Shown piece after piece: positions 40,440 through 49,394 of a stretch of DNA of 64,000 nt (position 1 is the first letter of the stretch; each line of letters begins with the position of its first letter). This DNA is from Actinophytocola algeriensis (GTDB lineage: Bacteria > Actinomycetota > Actinomycetes > Mycobacteriales > Pseudonocardiaceae): NCBI RefSeq assembly GCF_014203735.1, contig NZ_JACHJQ010000008.1, forward strand, positions 331,787 through 395,786, in the 5' to 3' direction. The position numbers and the translations under genes were made by a program. Below the pieces are notes generated by a model. The model was not told the DNA's origin. It was given only the letters and a program-made list of their open reading frames with translations, and made no database searches.

Positions 40440-42659
40440 ATGCGACGCATCGGAAGTTCCGCGCTGGCCTTCGGGCTGGCGTTGTCCGTGCTCACGGTCG
40501 CGCCCGCGGCAGCGGCGCCGAGACCGGCGGAGAGACAGGCAGCCGCCGCGGCGAGCGGGTTCACCCCCGTGTCGCCGAAGCGGGTGCTCGACACGCGGAT
40601 CGGGGGTGGGCCGGTCGGTCCGGCGGGCACCGTCACCATCGACCTGTCGGCGGCCGTGCCCGCGTCGGTCACCGCGGTGGCCCTGAACGTCACCGGCACC
40701 GGGCCGACGACCGCCACGTTCGTCACCGCCTACCCGGCCGGGACCGCACGGCCCACCGCGTCGAACCTCAACCTGGTGACCGGGGAGACCCGGGCCAACC
40801 TGGCGACGGTCGCGGTCGGCGCGGACCGGAAAGTGGTGCTGTACAACAACACCGGCTCGGTCCACCTGCTCGCCGACCTCACCGGGTACTACGCCGCCGA
40901 CGCACCGGGCCGGTTCTCGGCGGCGAGCCCGAACCGGGTGATGGACACCAGGACCCAGGTCGAGTTCCGGCCGCCGGGGCCGTTCGGGCCGGACACGGTG
41001 GAGACGCTCGACCTGTCGGGCAAGGTGCCGGCGTCGGCGACCGCCGTGACGTTCACGCTCACCGGGACCGCGGCCACGACGAGCACGTTCGTCACGGCCT
41101 GGCCTTCTGGCACCCCGCGGCCCACGGCGTCGAACCTCAACCTGGCGGCCGGGGCCACCACGCCGAACCAGGTCGTGGTCGCGCTCGGCGCGGACCGGAA
41201 GGTCGACCTGTACAACAAGAACGGCGACACGCACCTGATCATCGACCTCGCCGGGTTCTACACGCCGGACTACGGCGCGCTGTTCACGCCGGTGCCGCCC
41301 AAGCGCGTGCTCGACACCCGCCGCAGCGGGCCGGTCGGCGCGGGGGGTTCGCTGGACGTCGGTATCGGGCCGCTGCCCGCGCTCACCACCGGTGTGGTGC
41401 TGAACCTGACCGGCACCCAGCCCACCGCGGGCACGTACCTCACGGCGTGGCCGCCGCCGGAGCCGCGACCGACCGCGTCCAACCTGAACCTGACCCGTGG
41501 GCAGACGGCCGCGAGCCTGGTCACGGTGGGCATGGGCGACAAGTCGGTGCGGCTGTTCAACAACGCGGGCACCGTCCACCTGATCGCCGACATGGCGGGC
41601 TACTTCTCCCTGCCGCCGTTCTCCTGCACCGACGGCTGCGTGTACGCGTGGGGCGACAACGGGTGGGGCGTGCTCGGCACCGGCTCCCCCAACGCGACCG
41701 CCGCCGTGCCCGCCCTGGTGTACGGGCTCTCCGACGTGGTCGCCGTGTCGGACGGGACCGCGCTGAAGGCGGACGGCACCGTGTGGGCGTGGGGCCACAA
41801 CTACGCCGGCCAGCTCGGCAACGGCTGGTCCGGGTACGGCGCCAAGTCCGTGTTCCCGGTGCCCGTGCTCGGGCTGGCCGACGTGGTCGCGATCGACGGC
41901 ACCCTGGCGCTGAAGAGCGACGGCACGGTGTGGGCGTGGGGTGACACGCCCGGCGGCGGGTACGACGTGCCCGCCCAGGTGCCGGGACTGACCGGGGTCA
42001 CGGCGGTCGCGAGTGCGCCGGGCTCCGGGTACGCGCTGAAGGGCGACGGCACCCTGTGGACGGTCGGCACCGAGCCGGCCCAGGTGCCGGGGCTGACCGA
42101 CGTCCGGCAGGTCGAGGTCGGCCTCTACAACGTCTACGCGCTCACCGGCGACGGCACGATGTGGGCCTGGGGCGACAACCGGCAGGGCCAGACGGGCAAC
42201 GGCACGGTCGGCGGTGTGGACTGCATCGACCTCCCGGACGCCGAGAACTGCTGGTTCGACGAACCGGCGCCGGTGACCGGCCTGAGCGACGTCACGTCGA
42301 TCGGCGCCGACTCCGGCCACGGGTTCGCCGTGACGGCCGACGGCAGGGCGTGGGCATGGGGCAGCAACTACCGCGGCGGCCTCGGCAGAGGACTCGACTG
42401 CAACGCCTGTGCCTCCGGTACCCCGATGCCGGTCGCGCTGACGAACGCGCGGACGATCACCGGCTTCCAGGACGGTGGCTACGCAGTGGACGCGGACGGC
42501 CAGGTCTGGGCCTGGGGCAACAACGAGAAGCACGCCCTCGGCCAGACCGGCGGCACGCAGCCCGGTGAGTACTCGACCGTTCCGGTGCGGTTGGCCGCAC
42601 CGACGGGCGTCACCGCGGTGGCGGGCGGGTTCAACTCCGGTTTCGCACTGGTTCCGTAG
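40440..42659 (+). CDS. Secreted VLDTR-repeat / RCC1-propeller protein
   Basis: A 739-residue exported protein. Signal peptide: MRRIGSSALAFGLALSVLTV with AxA cleavage near residue 26. Residues about 41-393 hold three copies of a 115-residue beta-rich domain, each opening like FTPVSPKRVLDTRIGGG and containing ARPTASNLNLVTG and VHLLADLTGYY. Residues about 396-739 form RCC1/BNR-like repeats with VYAWGDNGWGVLG, VWAWGHNYAGQLGNG, MWAWGDNRQGQTGNG, AWAWGSNYRGGLGRG and VWAWGNNEKHALGQ, predicting a seven-bladed propeller. VLDTR domains occur in actinobacterial cell-wall-associated proteins. The role is probably in surface binding. ATG 40440 is preceded by a GGGGGG tract. Confidence 0.9.
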   Translation: MRRIGSSALAFGLALSVLTVAPAAAAPRPAERQAAAAASGFTPVSPKRVLDTRIGGGPVGPAGTVTIDLSAAVPASVTAVALNVTGTGPTTATFVTAYPAGTARPTASNLNLVTGETRANLATVAVGADRKVVLYNNTGSVHLLADLTGYYAADAPGRFSAASPNRVMDTRTQVEFRPPGPFGPDTVETLDLSGKVPASATAVTFTLTGTAATTSTFVTAWPSGTPRPTASNLNLAAGATTPNQVVVALGADRKVDLYNKNGDTHLIIDLAGFYTPDYGALFTPVPPKRVLDTRRSGPVGAGGSLDVGIGPLPALTTGVVLNLTGTQPTAGTYLTAWPPPEPRPTASNLNLTRGQTAASLVTVGMGDKSVRLFNNAGTVHLIADMAGYFSLPPFSCTDGCVYAWGDNGWGVLGTGSPNATAAVPALVYGLSDVVAVSDGTALKADGTVWAWGHNYAGQLGNGWSGYGAKSVFPVPVLGLADVVAIDGTLALKSDGTVWAWGDTPGGGYDVPAQVPGLTGVTAVASAPGSGYALKGDGTLWTVGTEPAQVPGLTDVRQVEVGLYNVYALTGDGTMWAWGDNRQGQTGNGTVGGVDCIDLPDAENCWFDEPAPVTGLSDVTSIGADSGHGFAVTADGRAWAWGSNYRGGLGRGLDCNACASGTPMPVALTNARTITGFQDGGYAVDADGQVWAWGNNEKHALGQTGGTQPGEYSTVPVRLAAPTGVTAVAGGFNSGFALVP

Positions 42660-42666
42660 TCCACGG

Positions 42667-42704
42667 CACGGTCACCCGCGAGTAGCGTCTCGCGGGTGAC
42701 CGTG
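42667..42704. terminator. 16-bp perfect stem hairpin over the LuxR start
   Basis: CACGGTCACCCGCGAG (42667-42682) pairs exactly with CTCGCGGGTGACCGTG (42689-42704) around the loop TAGCGT. It starts 8 bp after the RCC1 gene stop, so it is a good terminator. The right arm also contains the first GTG codons of the LuxR gene (42696, 42702), so it could hide that start in read-through transcripts. Confidence 0.8.
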
Positions 42705-44867
42705 GTCGTGGGTGTGGACGGCGCGGGGCGAACCCATCGCCTGCGCCGGATCCTGGCCGCCACACCGTCGAGCCGGTGGTTCACCGGCGTCGACGACCTG
42801 GCCGCCGCCGACGGCCTGGTGGTGGTCGACGACGCCCACCGCCTCGACCCGGCCGCACTGCGTGCGCTGACCGTGGCCGCACGCGCGGGGACGAAGCTGG
42901 CGATCGCCCGGCGCCCCACGATCACGAGCCGCGCACTGGCCGAACTGGACGAACTGGCCGCGGCGGACGGCGTCGAGGTACTGGCCCCGCTCGACCGGGA
43001 CGGCGTGGCCGCGCTGCTGGCTGAGGTCACGGGACGCCCGGTGTCGCCGGACGTGGCCGTCCGGGCACACGAGGCGTCGGCGGGGATGCCGGTGGTGGTG
43101 GCGCTGTCGCGGGACCGGGGCGCACTGGTCGCCAGGATGCAGCGGTGCCTGGCGGTACTGCCCGAGGAGGCCGCGGCGGTGGCCCGGCTACTGGCACTGC
43201 GCCTCGACCTGCCCGACGACGTCCTCGGTGGCGCCGCGACCATGCGCACCCTCAAGGAAGCGGGCCTGCTCGAACCGGGTGGCGAGCGGATGATCCCGGC
43301 GCTCGCGGACGTGGTGCTGGATGAGCTGTCGCCGCCGGAACGGCGCTCCCTGCACGACACCGCCGCCCGCGCCATGCTCGCCACCGGCGCCGACCCGGTC
43401 GCGACCGCCACCCAGCTGCGCGCGGCCCGCATCCGGACCCCGGCCGCGGCGCAGGTATACCTGCGGGCGGGCGAACAGACCCGCTTCACCGACCCGACCG
43501 CCGCACTGTCGTGGTTCGACGACGCCACCGACGCGGGCGCCGACCCCACCGCGGTGGCCCCGGGCAGAGCCGAGGCCGCCACACTGCTCGGCCTGACCAC
43601 CGACGTCGAACCGGGTGCGGGACGGCTCGCGCTGGTCGCCGGTGCGGCCGCGGCCCACGACGGCCGCACGGCCCGCGCCGCGGACGCACTCCTCACCGCT
43701 CCCCCGCCTGGCCTGCTCCTGGCCGTCCCGTTGCTGGCGGCGACGGGGAGGCTGGGCGAAGCCCGCGACCACCGGCCCGGGGACGGCACCGGTCCGCTGG
43801 CCAGGTTCGCGGCCGCCGCCGTCGTGGCCGCCGAGGACCCGGAGGCGGCGGTGCCGCTTCTCATCGAGGCGGCCGAGGACGTCGAGCGGGCCACCCCCAC
43901 CGCCGTCCTGCCCGACACGCCGCACGCCATCGGGGCGGTCGTCGCCGTCGCCGTCGGGGACCTCGCCACCGCCGAACACCTCCTCACCCGCGCGCTCACC
44001 GCCGGGATCGGTGGCCCGGCAGGCGCGGAGCGGCACCGGCTACTCCTCGCCTGGGCACGCATGCGGGCGGGCCGCTACGACACCGCGCTCGCCGAGCTGC
44101 GCCGGGACATCGAGCTACCCGGCCGCGAACGGCTCCTCCGCGCCGCCATCAGCGCGGGCATCGCCCGCAGGCGGGGTGACATCGCCGGGCTGCACGCCGT
44201 CTGGGACGCCGTCGAACCCGTGCTCGCGCGCCGGGCCGTCGACCTCTGGCAGCTCGAAGCCGTCGAGGAGCTGCTCGTCGCCGCCGCCCGGCTGCGGCAC
44301 CGGCGCCGCGTCGAACCGGTCCTCGCCGCGCTCGACGGGATCGTCCCGCCCGCGTGGCGCCCCGCGCTCGGCTGGCTGCGCGTGCAGGTCGCGGTCGCCG
44401 ACAACGACCCGGACACCGTTGCCGCGCAACAGCTCCCCGGCACGCTCGGGGAGGCGGCGGCATTGTGGGCGACCGTCCTGCGCGGGGAGACGGCCGACCC
44501 GGACACCGTCCACGACCTCACCGAACGCCTCGCGGACCGGCAGCTGCCGTGGGAGGCGTCGCGGCTCGCGGGTCAGGCCGCCATCACCACCACCGACCCG
44601 GCCGCCGCGCGCAGGCTCCTCGAACGCGCGCGGGAACTGTCCGATCCCGACAAGGCGGCGAGCCCGGACACGGCCGGCCTGTCCGAACGGGAGCTCGAGG
44701 TCGCCCGGATGGTCCTCGCGGGCAGCACGCACCGGGAGATCGGCGCACAGCTCTACATCTCGCCCAAGACCGTCGAGCACCACGTCGCCCGCATCCGCGG
44801 CAAGCTCGGCGCGACCTCACGGGCGGAACTGCTGGCCATGCTCCGGGAGATCGTGCCCGTGCGGTGA
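42696..44867 (+). CDS. Large LuxR-type regulator (LAL/MalT-like, IniR-like)
   Basis: A 723-residue regulator. The N terminus retains a reduced ATPase: VVVGVDGAGRTHRLRRILAA in place of Walker A (no GKT/S) and GLVVVDDAHRL as Walker B. A helical, TPR-like middle (about 200-640) follows, and a C-terminal LuxR domain: LSERELEVARMVLAGSTHREIGAQLYISPKTVEHHVARIRGKLGATSRAELL. It sits directly before iniB, as Rv0339c/IniR lies near iniBAC in M. tuberculosis, so activation of iniB is the likely job. The start is one of several in-frame GTGs (42696, 42702, 42708, 42714), the first two inside a hairpin stem. Confidence 0.87.
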   Translation: MTVVVGVDGAGRTHRLRRILAATPSSRWFTGVDDLAAADGLVVVDDAHRLDPAALRALTVAARAGTKLAIARRPTITSRALAELDELAAADGVEVLAPLDRDGVAALLAEVTGRPVSPDVAVRAHEASAGMPVVVALSRDRGALVARMQRCLAVLPEEAAAVARLLALRLDLPDDVLGGAATMRTLKEAGLLEPGGERMIPALADVVLDELSPPERRSLHDTAARAMLATGADPVATATQLRAARIRTPAAAQVYLRAGEQTRFTDPTAALSWFDDATDAGADPTAVAPGRAEAATLLGLTTDVEPGAGRLALVAGAAAAHDGRTARAADALLTAPPPGLLLAVPLLAATGRLGEARDHRPGDGTGPLARFAAAAVVAAEDPEAAVPLLIEAAEDVERATPTAVLPDTPHAIGAVVAVAVGDLATAEHLLTRALTAGIGGPAGAERHRLLLAWARMRAGRYDTALAELRRDIELPGRERLLRAAISAGIARRRGDIAGLHAVWDAVEPVLARRAVDLWQLEAVEELLVAAARLRHRRRVEPVLAALDGIVPPAWRPALGWLRVQVAVADNDPDTVAAQQLPGTLGEAAALWATVLRGETADPDTVHDLTERLADRQLPWEASRLAGQAAITTTDPAAARRLLERARELSDPDKAASPDTAGLSERELEVARMVLAGSTHREIGAQLYISPKTVEHHVARIRGKLGATSRAELLAMLREIVPVR

Positions 44868-44955
44868 CCGCCCGGGTGCGGACAGGGACATTCGGCGTTC
44901 CCCGACACGTCCGGCCCGCCGCACCGATCTACCCCCTAGCGGCCCCCAGCGGTGA

Positions 44956-44990
44956 CGGGGGTCTCCCCGATGTCCGCACGGGGTCTCCCG
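44956..44990. promoter_or_regulatory. Direct repeats GGGGGTCTCCCCGA / CGGGGTCTCCCG upstream of iniB
   Basis: CGGGGGTCTCCCCG (44956-44969) and CGGGGTCTCCCG (44979-44990) are 22 bp apart, two helical turns, and end 59 bp before the iniB start. Each is itself dyad-symmetric. The 14-mer GGGGGTCTCCCCGA reappears with one change upstream of the second IniB-type gene (52192-52205). Upstream CCCCTAGCGG/CCCCCAGCGG tracts may add to the site. Candidate target of the adjacent LuxR regulator. Confidence 0.68.
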
Positions 44991-45049
44991 CCGCACTCTG
45001 GTGTCACGCCCGAAACGCCAGGGGCCGCAGCCCGAGCCAGGAGGTAGCA

Positions 45050-45997
45050 ATGACCGTCAACGTGACCGACTCCCTCAAGGACTTCATCCGCAACATCATG
45101 TCCGACCGGCAGTTCGCCGGGAACTACGCGGAGGACCCGCAGGGGATGCTCGCCGCGCAGGGCGTGACCGACCACGATCTGTCCGCGGTGGACGTGCAGG
45201 CCGCCGTCCGCGAGGTGTGCGCCGACCCGTCGGTGCCCGCCGAGGCCCGCACCGCCGTGCAGAACAGCGGCCCGCCACCGTCGTCCGGTGGCGCCTCGCA
45301 CTCGGTGGACAGCGTGGTCCAGCACCTGAACCACATCACCTACGCCACCTACGAGGGCGACGACTACATCACCAACCTCATCGACCAGTCCGTCGACAAC
45401 AGCGTGGACATCAGCGGTCCCGTGTTCGGCGACGTCAACGCGGTCACCGGCGAGCAGGGCCAGATCATCGACGGCCCGAACTTCGGCCAGGCCAACACCG
45501 GCGACGGCGCCGTCCAGGCAGGCGACGACGCGTCCGGCGTGAACACCGGGGTCAACACCGGCATCAACGCGGGTGGCGACGTCGAGAACGCGGTCGTCGG
45601 CGACGGCAACCAGTCCGCGCAGGTCAGCGGCGACGCCGACGGCACGGTGTTCAACTTCGGCGGCGGCGACGTCAACAACCTCGGCAACGCCGACATCGAC
45701 GACTCGTCCCTGTCCTTCGGCGACGGCGATGCCACCACCATCTCCGACGTCACCGTCGACGACGGGTCGGCGATCGCGGTCGGCGGCAACGCCAGCGGCT
45801 CGAACGTCGAGGACAACGACACCACGGTCGTGACCACGGTCGAGGACAACGACACCACGAGCAACGACACCACGATCAACGACAACGACGTCTCGCTGCA
45901 GGACAACGACACGACCGTCACCGCGGTGCAGGACAACGACGTCGTGCAGGACAACGACACCGCTGTCGCGGGCGACGACCAGCTGGCCGTCCAGTAA
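45050..45997 (+). CDS. iniB: IniB-like acidic repeat protein
   Basis: A 315-residue protein with an IniB-type N-terminal domain (residues 1-65: SLKDFIRNIMSDRQFAGNYAEDPQGMLAAQGV), then a long, very acidic, Asn/Asp/Gly/Thr-rich region: GPNFGQANTGDGAVQAGDDA, VNTGVNTGINAGGDVENAVVG, and near the end repeats of DNDT/VEDNDTT/VQDNDVV. Mycobacterial IniB is glycine-rich and its role is unclear; the complex is induced by cell-wall stress. No signal peptide is seen. CAGGAGGT precedes the ATG. The first gene of iniB-iniA-iniC-Hsp70, behind a repeat-containing promoter. Confidence 0.88.
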   Translation: MTVNVTDSLKDFIRNIMSDRQFAGNYAEDPQGMLAAQGVTDHDLSAVDVQAAVREVCADPSVPAEARTAVQNSGPPPSSGGASHSVDSVVQHLNHITYATYEGDDYITNLIDQSVDNSVDISGPVFGDVNAVTGEQGQIIDGPNFGQANTGDGAVQAGDDASGVNTGVNTGINAGGDVENAVVGDGNQSAQVSGDADGTVFNFGGGDVNNLGNADIDDSSLSFGDGDATTISDVTVDDGSAIAVGGNASGSNVEDNDTTVVTTVEDNDTTSNDTTINDNDVSLQDNDTTVTAVQDNDVVQDNDTAVAGDDQLAVQ

Positions 45998-46073
45998 CAC
46001 CGGAAGACAGCAGGCCGGTTCGGGTCCACGGGCCCGCGCCGGCCGCTGCCCTGCCCTCCTCTCGGGAGTCACG

Positions 46074-47897
46074 ATGACCAAGGCAGCAGCGTCCACCGCA
46101 CCGGCCGTGCCCACCGGGGGCCCGGCGGCCCGCGCGGGCGACCTCGTGGACCTCGGGCTGCGCGCCTGCGAGGCGTTCGGCAGACCGGACCTCGCCGGGC
46201 GGCTCGCCGGGATGAAGGCCCGGCTGGCCGACCCGGTGTCGCACATCGTCGTCGCCGGAGAGTTCAAGCAGGGCAAGAGTTCCCTCGTCAACGCGCTCGT
46301 CGGGGCGCCGGTGTGCCCGGTCGACGACGACGCGGCGACCGCGGTGCCGACGTACGTGCGGCACGGCGACGAGGCGAGCGCCGAGCTGGTCTGGCAGGGC
46401 GACGAGCAGCGGCGTGAAGCCATCGCGCTGGCCGACGTGCGGCAGCACGTGGTCGAGAACGGGACCGAGGGCGAACGGGTCGCCGGCGTGGAGGTCCGCA
46501 TCCCGCGCGCGATCCTCGCGGGCGGGATGGTCCTCGTCGACACCCCCGGTGTCGGCGGTCTCGGGTCTGCGCACGCCGCCGCGAGCCTCGCCGCGATCTC
46601 GCTGGCCGACGCCGTCCTGTTCGTCACGAGCGCCGCGCAGGAGCTGACCCGCAGCGAGATCGACTTCCTCCGCCGCGCCCGCGCCCTGTGCCCGACGGTC
46701 GCGTGTGTGCTCACCAAGACCGACTTCTACCCGGCGTGGCGGCGCATCCGCGAGCTGGACGAGGCACACCTGGCCGCCGAGCCGGGGCCCGCGGTCCCGC
46801 TGCTCGCGGTGTCCTCGTCGCTGCGTGCCCGCGCGGTGAAGAACAGCGACGCGGGGCTGAACGCCGAGTCCGGGTACCCCGGGCTGATCGAGTTCGTGCG
46901 CGACCTCGTCGGCGGCTCCGCGGAGCAGCGGCTCGCGAACGAGGCCGCCGCCGAGGTGGTGTCGCTGTGCGACCAGCTCGGGGCGTCGTTCGCCGCCGAG
47001 CGGGAGGCGCTCGCCGACCCGGTCTCGGCGCAACGGGTGGTCGACGAGCTGACCGCGGTGAAGTCCCGCGTCGAGCAGCTCAAGACCGCGGCCGCGAGGT
47101 GGAACCAGACGCTGACCGACGGCATCGCCGACCTCACCTCGGACATCGACCACGATCTGCGGTCCCGCATCCGCGCGGTCACCGCGGAGGCCGACGAGGC
47201 GCTCGAGAAGAGCGACCCGGCGGACACGTGGCAGGAGATGGGTTCCTGGCTGCAGGCCAAGACCGCGGCGGAACTGCTCACGAACTACGAGCTGCTGCGC
47301 GACCGCGCGACCGACCTGTCCGAGCGGGTCGGCGAGCACTTCCGCGCGGCGTCCGGGGTGCTGCTGCGCACGCCCACCGTGCACGACCCGACACCGCTCG
47401 CCGCCGGCGAGGTCGACCAGGACCTCGACCTGAAGAAGATGCGCGTGGTCAAGCAGGCGATGGTCGCCATCAAGGGCGCGTACGGCAGCGCGGTCATGTT
47501 CTCCCTTCTGGGCAGCATGGTCGGCATCGTCCTCGGTCCGATCGGCGTCGGGATCGGCCTCGTGCTCGGGCATCGTGGCCTGCGCGAGGAGAAGAAGCGA
47601 CAGGTCCAGAAGAGACGGACGGAGGCCCGCAACGCCGTGCGCCGGTACTGCGACAAGGTCACGTTCGTCGCCGCCAAGGACTCCCGCGACACGCTGCGCC
47701 GCGTGCAACGCGAGCTGCGCGACCACTACACGTCCCTGGCCGAGGAGCTGAACAAGTCCAACGCGGCCGCGCTCACCGCCGCGACCGAGGCCGCGAACCG
47801 GTCGCAGACCGACCGCGTCAAGCGCCTCAAGGACGTCGACGCCGAACTGGAGCGGCTCCGCAAGCTCCGCGCGCGTGCCGAGGCGGTCGCACGATGA
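46074..47897 (+). CDS. iniA: IniA-like bacterial dynamin GTPase
   Basis: A 607-residue dynamin-like protein. GTPase motifs: G1 GEFKQGKSSLVNALVG at about residue 62, G3 VDTPGVGGLGS near 155, G4 LTKTDFYP near 214. A long helical stalk follows, and a hydrophobic hairpin at about 468-500 (GSAVMFSLLGSMVGIVLGPI, then GVGIGLVLGH) that should insert in the membrane, then a basic coiled coil. M. tuberculosis IniA has this layout and performs membrane fission. ATG 46074 has GGGAG upstream. It is coupled (ATGA) to iniC, whose product may form a hetero-assembly with it. Confidence 0.93.
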   Translation: MTKAAASTAPAVPTGGPAARAGDLVDLGLRACEAFGRPDLAGRLAGMKARLADPVSHIVVAGEFKQGKSSLVNALVGAPVCPVDDDAATAVPTYVRHGDEASAELVWQGDEQRREAIALADVRQHVVENGTEGERVAGVEVRIPRAILAGGMVLVDTPGVGGLGSAHAAASLAAISLADAVLFVTSAAQELTRSEIDFLRRARALCPTVACVLTKTDFYPAWRRIRELDEAHLAAEPGPAVPLLAVSSSLRARAVKNSDAGLNAESGYPGLIEFVRDLVGGSAEQRLANEAAAEVVSLCDQLGASFAAEREALADPVSAQRVVDELTAVKSRVEQLKTAAARWNQTLTDGIADLTSDIDHDLRSRIRAVTAEADEALEKSDPADTWQEMGSWLQAKTAAELLTNYELLRDRATDLSERVGEHFRAASGVLLRTPTVHDPTPLAAGEVDQDLDLKKMRVVKQAMVAIKGAYGSAVMFSLLGSMVGIVLGPIGVGIGLVLGHRGLREEKKRQVQKRRTEARNAVRRYCDKVTFVAAKDSRDTLRRVQRELRDHYTSLAEELNKSNAAALTAATEAANRSQTDRVKRLKDVDAELERLRKLRARAEAVAR

Positions 47898-49384
47898 GCG
47901 GCGCGACGGAGCGAATCATGACACCGCGACTCACCGACCGCACCAGGACCGTGCTGGCACACGGCATCGAGGTCTACCGCGGCACGCCGCACGCGGCCCG
48001 GCTCGCCGCCGCGCGGGACCGGCTCGACGACCCGCTGCGCGTCGCGGTCGCGGGCCGGGTCAAGGCGGGCAAGTCCACGCTGCTCAACGCCCTCGTCGGG
48101 GAGCGGCTCGCGCCGACCGACGCGGGCGAGTGCACGCGGATCGTCACCTGGTACCGGGACGGGCACACCTACCAGGTGCGTGCCCAGGTCGGCCGGGAGC
48201 AGCGGCAGCTGCGGTTCGCGCGGGAGCACGACCGGCTCGACATCGACCTCGGCGGGCTGAATGCAGACGACGTCAGCGAGCTGGTGGTGACCTGGCCCGC
48301 GCAGGCGTTGCGCGCGGTGACGCTCGTCGACACCCCGGGCATCGGCTCGCTGACGACTTCGGCGGCGCGGCGGACGTGGGACCTGCTGGTGCCAGACGAG
48401 GAGGAGACCCCGGCCGACGCCGTCGTCTACCTGATGCGCCACCTGCACGCGGGGGACGTCGAGTTCCTGCGTGCCTTCCACGACGCCGAGGTGTCCCGGC
48501 CGAGCCCGGTCAACGCCATCGGCGTGTTGTCGCGGGCCGACGAGATCGCCGTCGGCCGGCTCGACTCGATGGCGTCGGCCCGCCGCGTCGCCACCCGGCT
48601 CGGCGCCGACCCGAACGTCCGGCGGCTCGTGCAGTCGGTGGTGCCGGTGGCCGGGCTGCTCGCGGAGACGGCGGTCACGCTGACCGAGGAGGAGGTCGCG
48701 CGGCTGCGCCGGATCGCGGACCTGCCGGTGAAGGAGGCCGAGGAGCTGCTGCTGTCGGCCGACCGGTTCACCTCGTCGAAACCGGAGCTGGGCCTGACCG
48801 AGCTGGAACGGTCGGCACTGCTCACGCGGTTCGGCGTGTTCGGGGTGCGGCTCGCGAGCACCATGCTGCGCCGCGGCGTGGCGGGCACGGCGAGCGAGCT
48901 GGCGACGGAGCTGGCCGACCGCAGCGGGCTTGGCAGGCTGCAGGAGTTGTTGCGGTCGCTGTTCTTCGAGCGGCGCGACGTGCTGAAGTGCCGGTCCGCG
49001 CTGCTCGCGGTCGCCGAGCTCACCCACGCGTGGCCGCGACCGGGGTCGGAGCGGCTCGCCGCGGAGGTCGAGGAGGTCGTGGCGTCGGCGCACCCGTTCA
49101 ACGAACTGCGCGTGCTGTCCGGGCTGCGGGCCGGCTGGGTGTCCGGCAAGGACGAGGTGCTCGACGAGCTGGAGCGCGTCATCGGCGGCTCCGGCGGTGC
49201 CACCCACCAGCGGCTGCGGCTACCTGCCGACGCCGGTGGCCCGGAACTGAACGCGGCCGCCGTGACCGCGCTCGAGCGGTGGCAGCGCCGCGCGGAAAGT
49301 CCCATGACCAGCTACGAGATGGCGGTCGCCGCCCGGGTGGCGGTCCGTTCGTGCGAGGGCATGCTCGCCGACCTGTCCCGATAG
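47894..49384 (+). CDS. iniC: IniC-like dynamin GTPase
   Basis: A 496-residue GTPase paralogous to IniA. G1 is AGRVKAGKSTLLNALVG at about residue 52, switch GECTRIVTWYRDG, G3 VDTPGIGSLTTSA near 145, and a G4-like VLSRADEI. A helical C-terminal stalk follows; the membrane hairpin seen in IniA is absent. ATG 47894 overlaps the iniA stop, but the next 24 bases (ATGAGCGGCGCGACGGAGCG ...) match the junction repeat, and ATG 47918 would give MTPRLTDRTRTVL, so the first eight residues may derive from a repeat insertion. Probably acts with IniA at the inner membrane. Confidence 0.9.
   Translation: MSGATERIMTPRLTDRTRTVLAHGIEVYRGTPHAARLAAARDRLDDPLRVAVAGRVKAGKSTLLNALVGERLAPTDAGECTRIVTWYRDGHTYQVRAQVGREQRQLRFAREHDRLDIDLGGLNADDVSELVVTWPAQALRAVTLVDTPGIGSLTTSAARRTWDLLVPDEEETPADAVVYLMRHLHAGDVEFLRAFHDAEVSRPSPVNAIGVLSRADEIAVGRLDSMASARRVATRLGADPNVRRLVQSVVPVAGLLAETAVTLTEEEVARLRRIADLPVKEAEELLLSADRFTSSKPELGLTELERSALLTRFGVFGVRLASTMLRRGVAGTASELATELADRSGLGRLQELLRSLFFERRDVLKCRSALLAVAELTHAWPRPGSERLAAEVEEVVASAHPFNELRVLSGLRAGWVSGKDEVLDELERVIGGSGGATHQRLRLPADAGGPELNAAAVTALERWQRRAESPMTSYEMAVAARVAVRSCEGMLADLSR
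47895..47920 (+). repeat. Junction repeat at the iniA-iniC boundary
   Basis: TGAGCGGCGCGACGGAGCGA followed by ATCATG overlaps the iniA stop and the first iniC codons. It is a diverged copy of the TGAGCGGAGCTTGCGGAGCG ... AATCAT element. Confidence 0.55.
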
Positions 49385-49394
49385 GAGCTTTGCG

